From: Geothrix sp.
GTDB lineage: Bacteria; Acidobacteriota; Holophagae; Holophagales; Holophagaceae
Reading direction: 5' to 3'
DNA length: 64,000 nucleotides
Assembly: GCA_030824075.1 (NCBI GenBank)
Contig: JAVBYJ010000003.1
Span: 26,871-90,870 of the forward strand
Part shown: positions 28,236 through 36,471 of the stretch, one piece after another
Layout: each line of letters begins with the position of its first letter
Numbering within the stretch: the first letter of the stretch is position 1
Position numbers and translations under genes: made by a program
The notes under the pieces: generated by a model
The model's input: only the letters and a program-made list of their open reading frames with translations
The model's database searches: none
Told to the model about the DNA's origin: nothing

Positions 28236-29219
28236 CTACCCCTTCAGCAACCGCTCCTCCGCCAGCCGGAGCATGTGCTCGGTGGTCAGGACACCATCCT
28301 GGTGGTTCATGCGCTGGAAGTGGCCCTTGAGGTGGCGCAGGGTGCGGGGGACGGCGGGGGCGAAGTGGGCCTTCTTGCGGTGCACGAGCTGGTGACCGAA
28401 GGTGCCCAGGGCCTTGAGGTTCCGCTGGAGGGCGCTGAGGTTGAGCTCCTCCAGCAGGGCCTCGTGGCTCCAGCCCAGTTCATGCTGCAGGGGATCGATG
28501 AGCGCCCGCCCGGCCTCCTTGGACCAGTCCCAGTAGGCGTCGTAGAGGAGGCTGGCCAGGTCGTAGGTGGCGGCCCCCCGGCGGGCATCCTGGAAATCAA
28601 TCGCCACCAGCCGGTCGCCGTGGACCATGAGGTTGCGCACATGGAAGTCGCGGTGGGCGAAGAAGTGGGCCCGGGTCTCCAGGCTGCCGTGGATCTCTTC
28701 CATCATGCGGTCCAGCCAGCGGGGCGGATCCTTCTGCAGGAAATCCTGGAAGAAGTTGGTGCGGCAGTAGTCCCACTCGAACTGGAGCTTGGCCTGGTCG
28801 AAGGTCCGCTGCATGAAGAAGGCGTGGCCCGGCGCGCCCAGCGTGAGGGGCCCGGCCAGCGTGGTCAGCAGCCAGCCCGCCCGCTGGGCCCAGACCAGCT
28901 CCTCTTCCGGGTGCTCCATGAGGCGGCGTTCCAGCGGGGTGTCGCCCAGGTCCTCCACCAGCAGACAGCGGTCGGCATCGTCGCTCTGGAGGATGGTTGG
29001 CACCCGCAGCAGAGGATCCAGATAGGCCTGAAGGGCGCGGAACTCGAAGTAGCTGTCGTCGGTCTTCTCCGGCGTGTCCAGCGGATGCAGCACCACCAGG
29101 GCCGAGCCCAGCTGCGGATGCGCCACCCGGAAGTACTGGCGGGCCCCGGCATCACCCGCCAGGGGCTGCGGATCCTTCAGATCCCAACGGTCCAAGGCGC
29201 GTTTCAGGCGGGGTTCCAT
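28236..29219 (-). CDS. amgK: AmgK-like anomeric sugar kinase (aminoglycoside phosphotransferase fold)
   Basis: 327 aa. APH/choline-kinase fold with the catalytic loop FFAHRDFHVRNLMVHGD (HxDxxxxN) and the metal-binding DFQDAR (as in DFG). In cell-wall recycling AmgK phosphorylates MurNAc or GlcNAc at C1. The next gene upstream in the transcript is a MurU-like nucleotidyltransferase, so the pair matches the AmgK-MurU pathway that makes UDP-MurNAc from recycled MurNAc, bypassing MurA. The start at 29217-29219 follows a 58-bp gap. Family fold is certain; the AmgK assignment rests on the neighbour. Confidence 0.85.
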   Translation of the reverse strand: MEPRLKRALDRWDLKDPQPLAGDAGARQYFRVAHPQLGSALVVLHPLDTPEKTDDSYFEFRALQAYLDPLLRVPTILQSDDADRCLLVEDLGDTPLERRLMEHPEEELVWAQRAGWLLTTLAGPLTLGAPGHAFFMQRTFDQAKLQFEWDYCRTNFFQDFLQKDPPRWLDRMMEEIHGSLETRAHFFAHRDFHVRNLMVHGDRLVAIDFQDARRGAATYDLASLLYDAYWDWSKEAGRALIDPLQHELGWSHEALLEELNLSALQRNLKALGTFGHQLVHRKKAHFAPAVPRTLRHLKGHFQRMNHQDGVLTTEHMLRLAEERLLKG

Positions 29220-29277
29220 TGGACCAGAGTAATCCCGGCCCCCCGCTCCGGCCATGACCGTTGATGGGAGCCGTGGC

Positions 29278-30123
29278 TCAGAGCCCCAGCCGCACCTGGT
29301 GGCCGCCCTCCTCGAACCAGAGGGCGTCGGCGTCGGTGATGGCGGGTGGCGGTGCGGCGCCAGGGCCCAGGACGCTGCGGGTGAGTCTTCCGGCGGGTCT
29401 GGCGGCGGGATGCACGTAGCAGCCGGCCAGCCGGCCCTCCTGCTCCGGTGCCAGCTCGGCAGCGGCCTGGATGAGGGCCGCTGGTGTGCCGATCTCCCGC
29501 CAGGGGAAGGGCTCGACCACCACGCCCAAATGGAGGGGCAGGCGGGGACGCAGCTCATTCACCTCGCTGGGCCCCTCGGGCAGCAGGGCCAGGGCTTCCG
29601 GCGACCAGGCGGCGGCTCCGGTGAAATGGAAGGGTCCTTGTGGACCCACCACGCCCTTGGGCAGCACGCGATCCTCCGCATCCATCCAGACCGGGTTCCA
29701 GTCACCGCCGGGGTGGGGGATGAGCAGCCAGCTCAGGGTGGCGCGGGACGCACGGTGGCGGTCCCGGAGCTGATCGAAAGGGACGGCCTCCGCCCACACA
29801 TCGGCGTTCCAGGTGAGCAGCTCGGAAGCCACCCGGCCCCGCGCGTGGAGCAGTCCTCCCGCGCTGCCCAGGAGCCGCGGCTCCTCGAACACCAGGAGGC
29901 CGTCCGCCACGGCACGAAGGCGCTCCGGGAACAGGTGCGCATTGCAACCGATGGCGCAGATCCCATGGATGCGCAGGGCATCGGCGCCCCATTGCAGCAG
30001 GGGCCGGCCCTGAATCGTCCAGGCAGGCTTGGGCAGGCAGCGGCTCAGGGTGCCCATCCGCACGCCCAGGCCCGCCGCGAGGAGGAAGCCCTCCAGAGGT
30101 TCAGGCCGCAGGGATTCAGGCAT
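29278..30123 (-). CDS. murU: MurU-like MurNAc-1-phosphate uridylyltransferase
   Basis: 281 aa. Nucleotidyltransferase signature at the N-terminus: FLLAAGLGVRMGTLSRCLPKP (the GxGxRM...KP motif), followed by ALRIHGICAIGCNAHLFPERL and ETPL-like FEEPRLLGSAGGLL, with the Mg-binding WNADVW. MurU transfers UMP to MurNAc-1-P. The C-terminal part lacks a left-handed helix, as expected. The start overlaps the 3' end of the CorC-family gene by 8 bp. It is adjacent to the AmgK-like kinase, which supports the name. Confidence 0.85.
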   Translation of the reverse strand: MPESLRPEPLEGFLLAAGLGVRMGTLSRCLPKPAWTIQGRPLLQWGADALRIHGICAIGCNAHLFPERLRAVADGLLVFEEPRLLGSAGGLLHARGRVASELLTWNADVWAEAVPFDQLRDRHRASRATLSWLLIPHPGGDWNPVWMDAEDRVLPKGVVGPQGPFHFTGAAAWSPEALALLPEGPSEVNELRPRLPLHLGVVVEPFPWREIGTPAALIQAAAELAPEQEGRLAGCYVHPAARPAGRLTRSVLGPGAAPPPAITDADALWFEEGGHQVRLGL

Positions 30124-31438
30124 CCCGGGGTTCCGGGGCGCTGGCTTCCTGTGGCAGAGGCTTGAGCAGGAACTGGCCTGGGGCCAGGCCGCGCATGGAG
30201 AGCACCCGGATGCGCCAGCCTTGGATCCGCAGTTCGTCGCCGGGCCGCAGCACGCGGCCGAGGCGCTCCTGGAAGAAGCCGCCGAGGCTCACGGAGCCCG
30301 CCTCGGTTTCGAGGTTGAGCCGCAGATGGTCCACCAGTTGCTCCAGCATGACGTTCCCCTGTGCCAGCCAGGCGCCGCCCCGGGTCCGGCGAAGCTGGAT
30401 GGCCTCGCGGTCGAACTCGTCCTGGATCTCGCCCACCAGCTCCTCCAGCACGTCCTCCAGAGTCACCAGGCCGTCCACCCCGCCGTGCTCATTCACCACG
30501 AGGGCCAGGTGCTGTTTGCGCTGCTGGAATTCCAGCAGTAGGCCCTGGATGGGCTTCATCTCGGGGACAAAGAAGGCGGGCCGGGCCAGTTCCCGCAGGT
30601 CCACCGCGCCGTCCGTGTCCTGCATGGCCCAGAGCAATTCCTTGAGATGGATGACGCCCACCACCCGGTCGAGATCCCCCTCCACCAGCGGAATGCGCGT
30701 GTGGGGCGTGGTGCGGGCCAGGCCGAGGTTGGCCTCCAGGCTGCGGGTCAGATCGAAACAGACGACCCGGGCCCGGGGCACGGCGATCTCCTTCACCGTG
30801 CGGCGGCTGAAATCGAAGAGGTTCTCGATGAGTTCCTTGCGGTCCAGTTCGAGGTGGCCTTCCGCCTGGCTGCGCTCGAGCATCCGCCGGAACTCGGCTT
30901 CGCTGGGCAGCAGGTCCTCTGCGTCGGACTCCGGATGCACGCCAAAGATCCGCAGGACGAAGTGGCTCAATTTCGTGAGCCCCCAGGTGAGGGGCCGCAC
31001 CATGCGCGACCAGGCCAGCAGCGGCGCCGCGGTGCGCAGGGCCCAGGGCAGCGCGGACCGGATGGCAAGGCTGCGGGGCACCAATTCTGCCAGCACCACA
31101 TGGAAGGTGGTCATGATCAGCAGCGCGACGCCGGAACTCAAGGGCACCACCAGCGCAGGCCAGGGCAGGTGGCCGAACAGGGCCTTGAAGGGGTGGCTGA
31201 ACAGTTCCTCGCCCACGGCACCCAGGGCCAGGGCGCACAGCACGATGCCCGCCTGGATGGCGGACAGATGGTGGGACAGGCCGCGGTGAATCTCGAGCGC
31301 CCGGGACGCGCGTGGATCGGTGTCCGCCAGGGCTTCGAGCTGCGTTTCTCTCACCCGTACGGCCGCGAACTCGGCCATGACGAAGAAGGCGCTGATGGAG
31401 ATGAGGGCGGCGCAGATGAGGGCCGCGAGGAGGGTCAC
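30116..31438 (-). CDS. CNNM/CorC-HlyC family membrane protein
   Basis: 440 aa. An N-terminal DUF21 (CNNM) transmembrane domain with about four helices (ALICAALISISAFFVMAEFAAVRV; GIVLCALALGAVGEELF; LLIMTTFHVVLAELVPRSLAIRSA) is followed by a CBS pair (about 205-330; HTRIPLVEGDLDRVVGVIHLKELL, HLALVVNEHGGVDGLVTLEDVLEELVGEIQDE) and a C-terminal CorC_HlyC domain. Such proteins are implicated in Mg2+/Co2+ efflux. Despite the 'hemolysin' name, a toxin role is not supported. It is in the run with murU/amgK but shares no clear function with them. Confidence 0.92.
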   Translation of the reverse strand: MTLLAALICAALISISAFFVMAEFAAVRVRETQLEALADTDPRASRALEIHRGLSHHLSAIQAGIVLCALALGAVGEELFSHPFKALFGHLPWPALVVPLSSGVALLIMTTFHVVLAELVPRSLAIRSALPWALRTAAPLLAWSRMVRPLTWGLTKLSHFVLRIFGVHPESDAEDLLPSEAEFRRMLERSQAEGHLELDRKELIENLFDFSRRTVKEIAVPRARVVCFDLTRSLEANLGLARTTPHTRIPLVEGDLDRVVGVIHLKELLWAMQDTDGAVDLRELARPAFFVPEMKPIQGLLLEFQQRKQHLALVVNEHGGVDGLVTLEDVLEELVGEIQDEFDREAIQLRRTRGGAWLAQGNVMLEQLVDHLRLNLETEAGSVSLGGFFQERLGRVLRPGDELRIQGWRIRVLSMRGLAPGQFLLKPLPQEASAPEPRDA

Positions 31439-31443
31439 GGCAG

Positions 31444-33138
31444 CTAGCCTCGCGCGAGGTCGGAACCGCGCCGGAGCTTGTCCTGGATTTCCTGCAGCAG
31501 GCCATCGAGGTTTTGCAGGCGGTCGCGGTGTTCGGAGAGCTGGCCGTGAACGGATTGTTTCTCGCGCTCAAGCGCCCCGTGGGCCTCCTGCTGATCCGCC
31601 AGCGCCTGGTTCAGGCGCTGGATCTCAACCTCTTTCTGATCCAGGCCATTCATCAATTCGAGCCGTTCACCCTCATGCAGGATCTTGGCTTCGTCGTGCT
31701 CCTGAAGGAGTCCGGCCAACTGGGAGGTCAGACGCGTGATCTCCTCCTGGCGCTGCTGGACGGTTTCCTGCCCGGCAAGGATCTGCTGATCCCGCTCGAG
31801 AACCTTGGCCTGACTGGCCTCTAGTTCCGCCTCCCGCTGCCGAAGCTGGGCGCCCAGTTCCGCCAGATCCCGGCCCTGGCCCCGCATGGTGGCTTCCAGG
31901 CCCGCGATCTCCAGCTGGTACGTGTGGGCCTTCTCCTTGTAGCCAGCCACCTCGTTCTGCACGGCCTGGTGGACGCCTTCAAGCGTGGCCTGCTGCCCGA
32001 CCAGCCCCTCGATGGTGGCGTTGAGCTGCTCCTGGGCCACCTGGGTCGCGGTCAATTCCTCCTGCTTGGCGGCAAGGGCCTGTTCCTGGGCCACCAGTGC
32101 CTCCGCCTTCGCTGCGAGGGCCGCCTCCAGTTCCTGCGCCTTCACCCGGAAGGGCTCCAGATCGATGGTTTCCCGCAGCAGGCGGTCCCGCTCCTTGAGC
32201 AGTTCAATGGCCCGCTGGGCTTTCTCTCCAACCTGATGGTTGAGGGTCTCCACCTGCTGGATCATCTCCGTCCGCTCGGTGAGGGCCTCCTTCAGCTGGG
32301 CCTTGAGCGTCTCTGTGTTCTCGCCTTCGCGCCCCCGGCTCTCTTCCAGGCCGCGAAGGGCCGCTTCGGTCTCGGTGAGCCGCGCCTTCAGGGTTTCGGA
32401 TTCGCGGTTGCTGCGCTCCAGCTCGTCCAGGTTCAGGGTCACCGAATTCAGCTGCCGCTGGATCTGCTGGGCCTCCGCCTCTGCCGCCGCGAGACGCTGA
32501 TCCTTGGCACGCAGTTCCTCATGGAGCGCCGCAACCTGTTCCTCCAGGAGCCGCAGGCGGCTCGTATCCGGGGGGGCGGTGGCCTTGGCGTCCAGCTGAA
32601 GGGTCTGAGCCGGCGAGGAGGGACGCACCCCGAATACCGGGGCCGAGACCGGGCTCGGGGCCGGGGCCGGGACCGGAACATCCAAGGAACTCTTGAGGCC
32701 ATCCAGCCAGTCGTCCCCCAATTCCGTGTCCACCAGTTCCCCGAGCGGGTTATCGGGATCCAGGGTCCGGCCCGGGACCAGGGGCGTCAGGGCGGCCACC
32801 AGGGCGCTGGGCGCGATGGGCTTGTGCAGGTAGAGATCGGCCCGCCCCTTCAAGCTTTGGTGGCGCCGGTACTCCTCTTCCGTGGCCTTGGCGCTGATCA
32901 GGATGATCTTGATGCCGTCCAGTTTCGGGTTCTTGCGGATGGTGGAACACAGGGAGTAGCCCTTGTTTTCAGCCACCTCGACACAGATGAACACCGCAGC
33001 GCAGGTCCCGCTCTCCAGCCGCGCCACCACACCGTCCGGCGATCCGGCTAGCTCAAGATCGAAAGCCGCTTCGAGGCTGACCTGATGCTCCTTGAGGAAG
33101 CTCCGATCGCTGTCCACGAGGAGGAGGCGCTGGCCCAT
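31444..33138 (-). CDS. Pseudo-receiver domain plus long coiled-coil protein (FrzS/AglZ-like architecture)
   Basis: 564 aa. Residues 1-120 form a receiver-type fold: acidic pocket LLLVDSDRSFL, the conserved S in ILISAK and the K in LHKPIAPSAL. The phospho-acceptor position, however, reads AAVFICVEVAENKGYSL, with no Asp, so it is a pseudo-receiver. A Pro/Ala linker (about 155-195) leads to a roughly 350-residue coiled coil (LEEQVAALHEELRAKDQRLAAAE... and repeated QQ/EE heptads). This is the layout of Myxococcus FrzS and AglZ, which organise motility machines. The role here is an inference; it sits between CorC and HtrA. Confidence 0.8.
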   Translation of the reverse strand: MGQRLLLVDSDRSFLKEHQVSLEAAFDLELAGSPDGVVARLESGTCAAVFICVEVAENKGYSLCSTIRKNPKLDGIKIILISAKATEEEYRRHQSLKGRADLYLHKPIAPSALVAALTPLVPGRTLDPDNPLGELVDTELGDDWLDGLKSSLDVPVPAPAPSPVSAPVFGVRPSSPAQTLQLDAKATAPPDTSRLRLLEEQVAALHEELRAKDQRLAAAEAEAQQIQRQLNSVTLNLDELERSNRESETLKARLTETEAALRGLEESRGREGENTETLKAQLKEALTERTEMIQQVETLNHQVGEKAQRAIELLKERDRLLRETIDLEPFRVKAQELEAALAAKAEALVAQEQALAAKQEELTATQVAQEQLNATIEGLVGQQATLEGVHQAVQNEVAGYKEKAHTYQLEIAGLEATMRGQGRDLAELGAQLRQREAELEASQAKVLERDQQILAGQETVQQRQEEITRLTSQLAGLLQEHDEAKILHEGERLELMNGLDQKEVEIQRLNQALADQQEAHGALEREKQSVHGQLSEHRDRLQNLDGLLQEIQDKLRRGSDLARG

Positions 33139-33255
33139 GATCGATCCTTAGCCCTGGTTGAACCTTCGACTTTACCCTGAACGGCCTGTCCACCGTCAGG
33201 CCTGAACGGCGGGAACCCTGGCGAACCAGGGCTCCCGAAGGTCAAGGGCTCCAAA

Positions 33256-34761
33256 TCAGCGGGGTGGAATGGCCAGGGTGAACTTCTGGCTTCCGTTGGG
33301 CGCCTGGATGTAGAGCAGCAGGGTGCGGCCCCCGGCCTTTTTTACCTGGGCGTTGAATTCCGCAAGGTTGTTCACGGACTGACGGCCCACCTCACTGATG
33401 ACCATGCCGACGGCCAGGCCCCGGTCAGCGGCCGGGGAGCGGGGATCCACCGATGTCACCACCACGCCCTTGAGCCGGTTCTTGAGGTCCACCGGTTCGA
33501 CGGCGAAGCCGTAGCTCTTTTCCAGGTTCAGGTTTTTCAGGTCGCCCTTGGGTTTCTGACCCGGCTCCTCCTCGGGCTCTTCGCCAGCCTCCCGGCGCCG
33601 CTGGTCTTCGATGGCCTTGCGATCCCCCAGGGTGACCGCGAGGGTGAGGCTCTTCCCGTCCCGCCAGATGGTGAGTTTCAGGGTTTCGCCCGCCCGTCGG
33701 CTGGACACCGCGGTGATCAGCTCATCGGCACTGCGCACCGGCTGGCCCTCCACGGCGGTGATCACATCCAGCCGCTGCACGCCAGCCTTGTCCGCGGCCT
33801 GGCCTTTCTCCACAGTGCTGACCACCACGCCTTCCTTGATCCCGAGCGCATCCTGGTAGGCCTGATCCATTTCAGGGGCGGGACTGACCCCCAGGTAGCC
33901 CCGGCTCACGGGCTTGCCGCTGCGCAGGTCCTTGAGAATCCGGTTCACCTGGCTGATGGGCACGGCAAAGCCGATGTTCTGCCCGGCGGGATTGATGGCG
34001 GTGTTGATCCCGACCACCTCGCCCTTCAGGTTCAACAGCGGGCCCCCCGAGTTGCCCCGGTTGATGGCGGCGTCCGTCTGGAGAAAGGAGCTGACACCCG
34101 TGTCGAGCTTGCGGCCCTTGGCGCTGATGATGCCCTGGGTGACGGTGTGTTCCAGGCCGAAGGGATTGCCGATGGCCACCACCCATTCACCGATGCGCAA
34201 GGAATCGCTCTCGCCCAGCTTGGCGAACGGCAGGTGGGCTCCGTCGATCTTGATGAGGGCGATATCCAGTTCCTTGTCCTTGCCCAGCACTGTGGCCTTG
34301 TAGCTCTTCAGGTCACTCGTTTTAACTTCCAATGTGTTGTCCCCGCCACCCATGCTGGCGATCACGTGGTAATTCGTGAGGATCTCGCCCGAGGGGGAGA
34401 TGATCACGCCCGAGCCGGATGAGGCGGCCCGCTGCTCGTCCTCCCCGCCCCGGGGCATGCGCCGCTGCTGAGGCCCGCCAGGCCCGAAGAAGAAATCAAA
34501 AAAGTCCTGGCCGCCGACCTGCGGGTGATCGAAGCGGCGGTTCTTCACGAAACTGGTGTTGGTGATGGCCACCACCGTGGGGTTCAGCTTTTCGGCCACA
34601 TCCGCGATGGGCGGCAGCCGGTCCAGGCCCTTCGCGTCCACCATCACGGGTTTTTCTTCCTGAGCCGCCACCACCCACCCGTGGCTGAGCCCCATTCCCA
34701 GAGCCATGCACCCGGCTGCGAACGCCGACAGCCCTAGAACCTGCTTCACCTGACGTTTCAT
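33256..34761 (-). CDS. Periplasmic HtrA/DegP-type serine protease with two PDZ domains
   Basis: 501 aa with an N-terminal signal/anchor (about residues 7-32). Trypsin-like triad: His in ILTNYHVIAS, Asp in KELDIALIKI, Ser in AAINRGNSGGPLLN. PDZ1 follows at about 285-375 (SRGYLGVSPAPEMDQ...GVVVSTVEKGQAADKAGVQRLDVI) and PDZ2 at about 420-495 (RLKGVVVTSVDPRSPAADRGLAVGMVISEV). HtrA proteases degrade or refold damaged envelope proteins. An acidic linker (EEPEEEPGQ) joins the PDZ domains. It is the first gene of the minus-strand run and is close to the tRNA-His gene (promoters divergent). Confidence 0.96.
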   Translation of the reverse strand: MKRQVKQVLGLSAFAAGCMALGMGLSHGWVVAAQEEKPVMVDAKGLDRLPPIADVAEKLNPTVVAITNTSFVKNRRFDHPQVGGQDFFDFFFGPGGPQQRRMPRGGEDEQRAASSGSGVIISPSGEILTNYHVIASMGGGDNTLEVKTSDLKSYKATVLGKDKELDIALIKIDGAHLPFAKLGESDSLRIGEWVVAIGNPFGLEHTVTQGIISAKGRKLDTGVSSFLQTDAAINRGNSGGPLLNLKGEVVGINTAINPAGQNIGFAVPISQVNRILKDLRSGKPVSRGYLGVSPAPEMDQAYQDALGIKEGVVVSTVEKGQAADKAGVQRLDVITAVEGQPVRSADELITAVSSRRAGETLKLTIWRDGKSLTLAVTLGDRKAIEDQRRREAGEEPEEEPGQKPKGDLKNLNLEKSYGFAVEPVDLKNRLKGVVVTSVDPRSPAADRGLAVGMVISEVGRQSVNNLAEFNAQVKKAGGRTLLLYIQAPNGSQKFTLAIPPR

Positions 34762-34870
34762 GGAACTCCTCGCTGTGCCGGTTCCTCCGGCATGTCTTTC
34801 GATGACCGCAGCCCCCGGAAGGTTCCCGCTGGCCTTCCCAAGTGGCCCAGGATAATCTGAATGGTCCGAC

Positions 34871-34948
34871 GGCGGCTGTAGCTCAGTTGGTTAGAGTACT
34901 GGATTGTGATTCCAGGTGTCGTGGGTTCGAGTCCCATCAGCCGCCCCA
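34871..34948 (+). tRNA. tRNA-His (anticodon GTG)
   Basis: Cloverleaf read by hand. The acceptor stem GCGGCTG pairs with CAGCCGC, with the extra G-1 paired to C73 that marks tRNA-His, and CCA is encoded (34946-34948). The D-arm holds GCTCAGTTGGTTAGAGT. The anticodon stem-loop is CTGGA-TTGTGAT-TCCAG with GTG. The T-arm is GTGGGTTCGAGTCCCAT. The gene is intact, although the 186-bp direct repeat begins inside its anticodon loop at 34904. Confidence 0.97.
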
Positions 34949-35089
34949 AATGCCAAAGGCCCCCGCACGGGGGTCTTTGGCATTTGGGGTAGACCGGGCT
35001 CGAACCCACGACAGGGGGCTCGCGGAGACAGCGCAGTGCGCTGTCGGGAGGGAGACCGGCAGACCGCACAGCGGGATGCGGTGGGTTCG
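34904..35089. repeat. 186-bp direct repeat, left copy (attL-like)
   Basis: It matches 38324-38509 at 181 of 186 positions by eye (differences at 34974, 34989, 35014, 35015 and 35051). It contains tRNA-His from its anticodon loop onward, a long hairpin (34948-34987), an inverted copy of the tRNA T-arm (CTCGAACCCACGAC at 35000-35013 against GTCGTGGGTTCGAG at 34918-34931), a perfect 9-bp palindrome GACAGCGCA/TGCGCTGTC at 35027-35045, and ends with another GTGGGTTCG. No protein is encoded. The rest up to the fic promoter (35090-35173) holds nothing I recognise. Confidence 0.93.
34948..34987 (+). terminator. Long hairpin directly after tRNA-His
   Basis: Near-perfect inverted repeat, stem about 17-19 bp: AAATGCCAAAGGCCCCCG / CGGGGGTCTTTGGCATTT with a 2-nt CA loop. 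It starts at the last base of the CCA end. It likely terminates or processes the tRNA transcript, although no T-run follows, so it is not a classic intrinsic terminator. A second copy lies at 38368-38407 in the right repeat, where one base change makes the stem fully paired. Confidence 0.65.
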
Positions 35090-35173
35090 GGTCGCCACAA
35101 GAGCGGCTCACGACATTGCGTCACGGCTCGAATCCAGCGCAGTCGGACCCCGGGGAAGCCCCAGGCCTTTTCC

Positions 35174-35245
35174 ATTATCTAAAACAGGGCGAAGTATTAT
35201 TTTAGATAATTGCACTTTTCTAAAACAAGGCTCATCCTTGTTTTA
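35174..35245 (+). promoter_or_regulatory. AT-rich operator-like array upstream of fic
   Basis: In a GC-rich genome this stretch is strikingly AT-rich and symmetric. An 11-bp dyad, ATTATCTAAAA (35174-35184) and TTTTAGATAAT (35200-35210), is followed by a 10-bp dyad, TAAAACAAGG (35221-35230) and CCTTGTTTTA (35236-35245). The half-site TCTAAAAC(A) recurs at 35178 and 35219. It ends 15 bp before the fic start, so it probably covers the fic promoter. Because the Fic protein has a C-terminal winged helix, self-repression through this array is a reasonable hypothesis. Confidence 0.6.
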
Positions 35246-35260
35246 CTTTCCGGGGGCGCC

Positions 35261-36421
35261 ATGAAGCGGGACATCACAGGCCGCTACGTCGTGCAGACGA
35301 CCCAGGGTGAACCCGTCCGGGCCTTCGTCCCACACCCCCTGCCACCTGATCCCCCCATCCAGTGGACCCCGGGGTTGCTGGCCGCCCAGCAGCGGGCTGC
35401 CCTGGCCCTGGGTCGGCTGGATGGAGTCACGGCCCTGCTGCCAGACCCTGCCCTGTTCCTCTACAGCTACGTCCGCAAGGAGGCCGTCCTCTCCAGCCAG
35501 ATCGAGGGGACGCAGTCCTCGCTCTCGGACCTCTTGGCCTACGAGAACCAGCACGCCCCCGGTGTCCCCCTCGATGATGTCGTGGAGGTGTCCAACTACG
35601 TCGCCGCCTTGAACCACGGGCTGAAGCGTCTCAAGGAGGGCTTCCCCCTCTGCCTCCGACTGATTCGCGAGATCCATGAGGTGCTGCTCACTACAGGCCG
35701 GGGCAGCGGGAAGCAGCCCGGGGAGTTCAGGACGAGCCAGAACTGGATCGGCGGCAGCCGCCCCGGCAACGCCAAGTTCGTCCCCCCTCCCCACGAGGAA
35801 CTCCCCGAGTGCCTGAAAACCTGGGAGACCTTCCTGCACGGGGACACCACCATCGCCGACCCCTTGACCCGGGCAGCCCTGGCACACGTGCAGTTCGAGA
35901 CCCTGCACCCCTTCCTGGACGGCAACGGGCGCGTCGGGCGCCTGCTCATCACCCTGCTCCTCAGCGTGGAAGGCGTGCTTCGCGAGCCCCTCCTCTACCT
36001 CAGCCTCTTCCTGAAACAGCACCGGGAGACCTACTACGAGCTGCTGCAGAAGGTCCGCATCGAGGGCGATTGGGAGGCATGGCTCGACTTCTTCTTCCAG
36101 GGCGTCACCGAGACCTCCGACAGCGCGGTCTCGACCGCCCAGCGGCTCCTCCAGCTCTTCTCCGACGACCGGAAGCGCATCCAGGCGAATGGCAAGATCG
36201 CGGGCTCCGTCCTGCAGGTCCACCACTACCTCCAAGGGCGCCCCATCGCTTCCGCCTCCGCCATCGGCGACGCGGAGAACCTCTCCCCCGCCACCGTGAA
36301 CAAGGCCCTAAAGGCCCTGACCGAGCTGGGCATTGTCCGCGAGATCACCGGCGGCCAGCGGAACCGACTGTTCGCCTACGGCCAAGTTCTGCATGTGCTA
36401 TCTGAGGGGACGGAGACATAG
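35261..36421 (+). CDS. Fic family protein, class II with C-terminal winged helix (predicted AMPylator)
   Basis: 386 aa from the ATG at 35261, with a G-rich ribosome site. The Fic motif HPFLDGNGRVGR starts at the catalytic H216 and is complete. An inhibitory motif SSQIEGT with E82 lies N-terminal to the Fic core, which places the protein in class II (inhibitory helix within the N-terminal part). The C-terminus about 310-386 is a winged-helix (SASAIGDAENLSPATVNKALKALTELGIVREITGG), as in DNA-binding Fic proteins. Fic enzymes transfer AMP from ATP to Tyr/Ser/Thr of a target. It is convergent with the TAC operon; a related tail fragment lies at 38514-38600. Confidence 0.92.
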   Translation: MKRDITGRYVVQTTQGEPVRAFVPHPLPPDPPIQWTPGLLAAQQRAALALGRLDGVTALLPDPALFLYSYVRKEAVLSSQIEGTQSSLSDLLAYENQHAPGVPLDDVVEVSNYVAALNHGLKRLKEGFPLCLRLIREIHEVLLTTGRGSGKQPGEFRTSQNWIGGSRPGNAKFVPPPHEELPECLKTWETFLHGDTTIADPLTRAALAHVQFETLHPFLDGNGRVGRLLITLLLSVEGVLREPLLYLSLFLKQHRETYYELLQKVRIEGDWEAWLDFFFQGVTETSDSAVSTAQRLLQLFSDDRKRIQANGKIAGSVLQVHHYLQGRPIASASAIGDAENLSPATVNKALKALTELGIVREITGGQRNRLFAYGQVLHVLSEGTET

Positions 36422-36471
36422 CCAGTGACCACGGCGCCTCTTCACTGAACCAGGCTGCACGTGAGGCAGAG

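Noticed and set aside
30116..31438. Haemolysin toxin role for the CorC/HlyC-family protein
   Set aside because: The DUF21-CBS-CorC architecture is that of ion-efflux-related proteins; the haemolysin name is historical.
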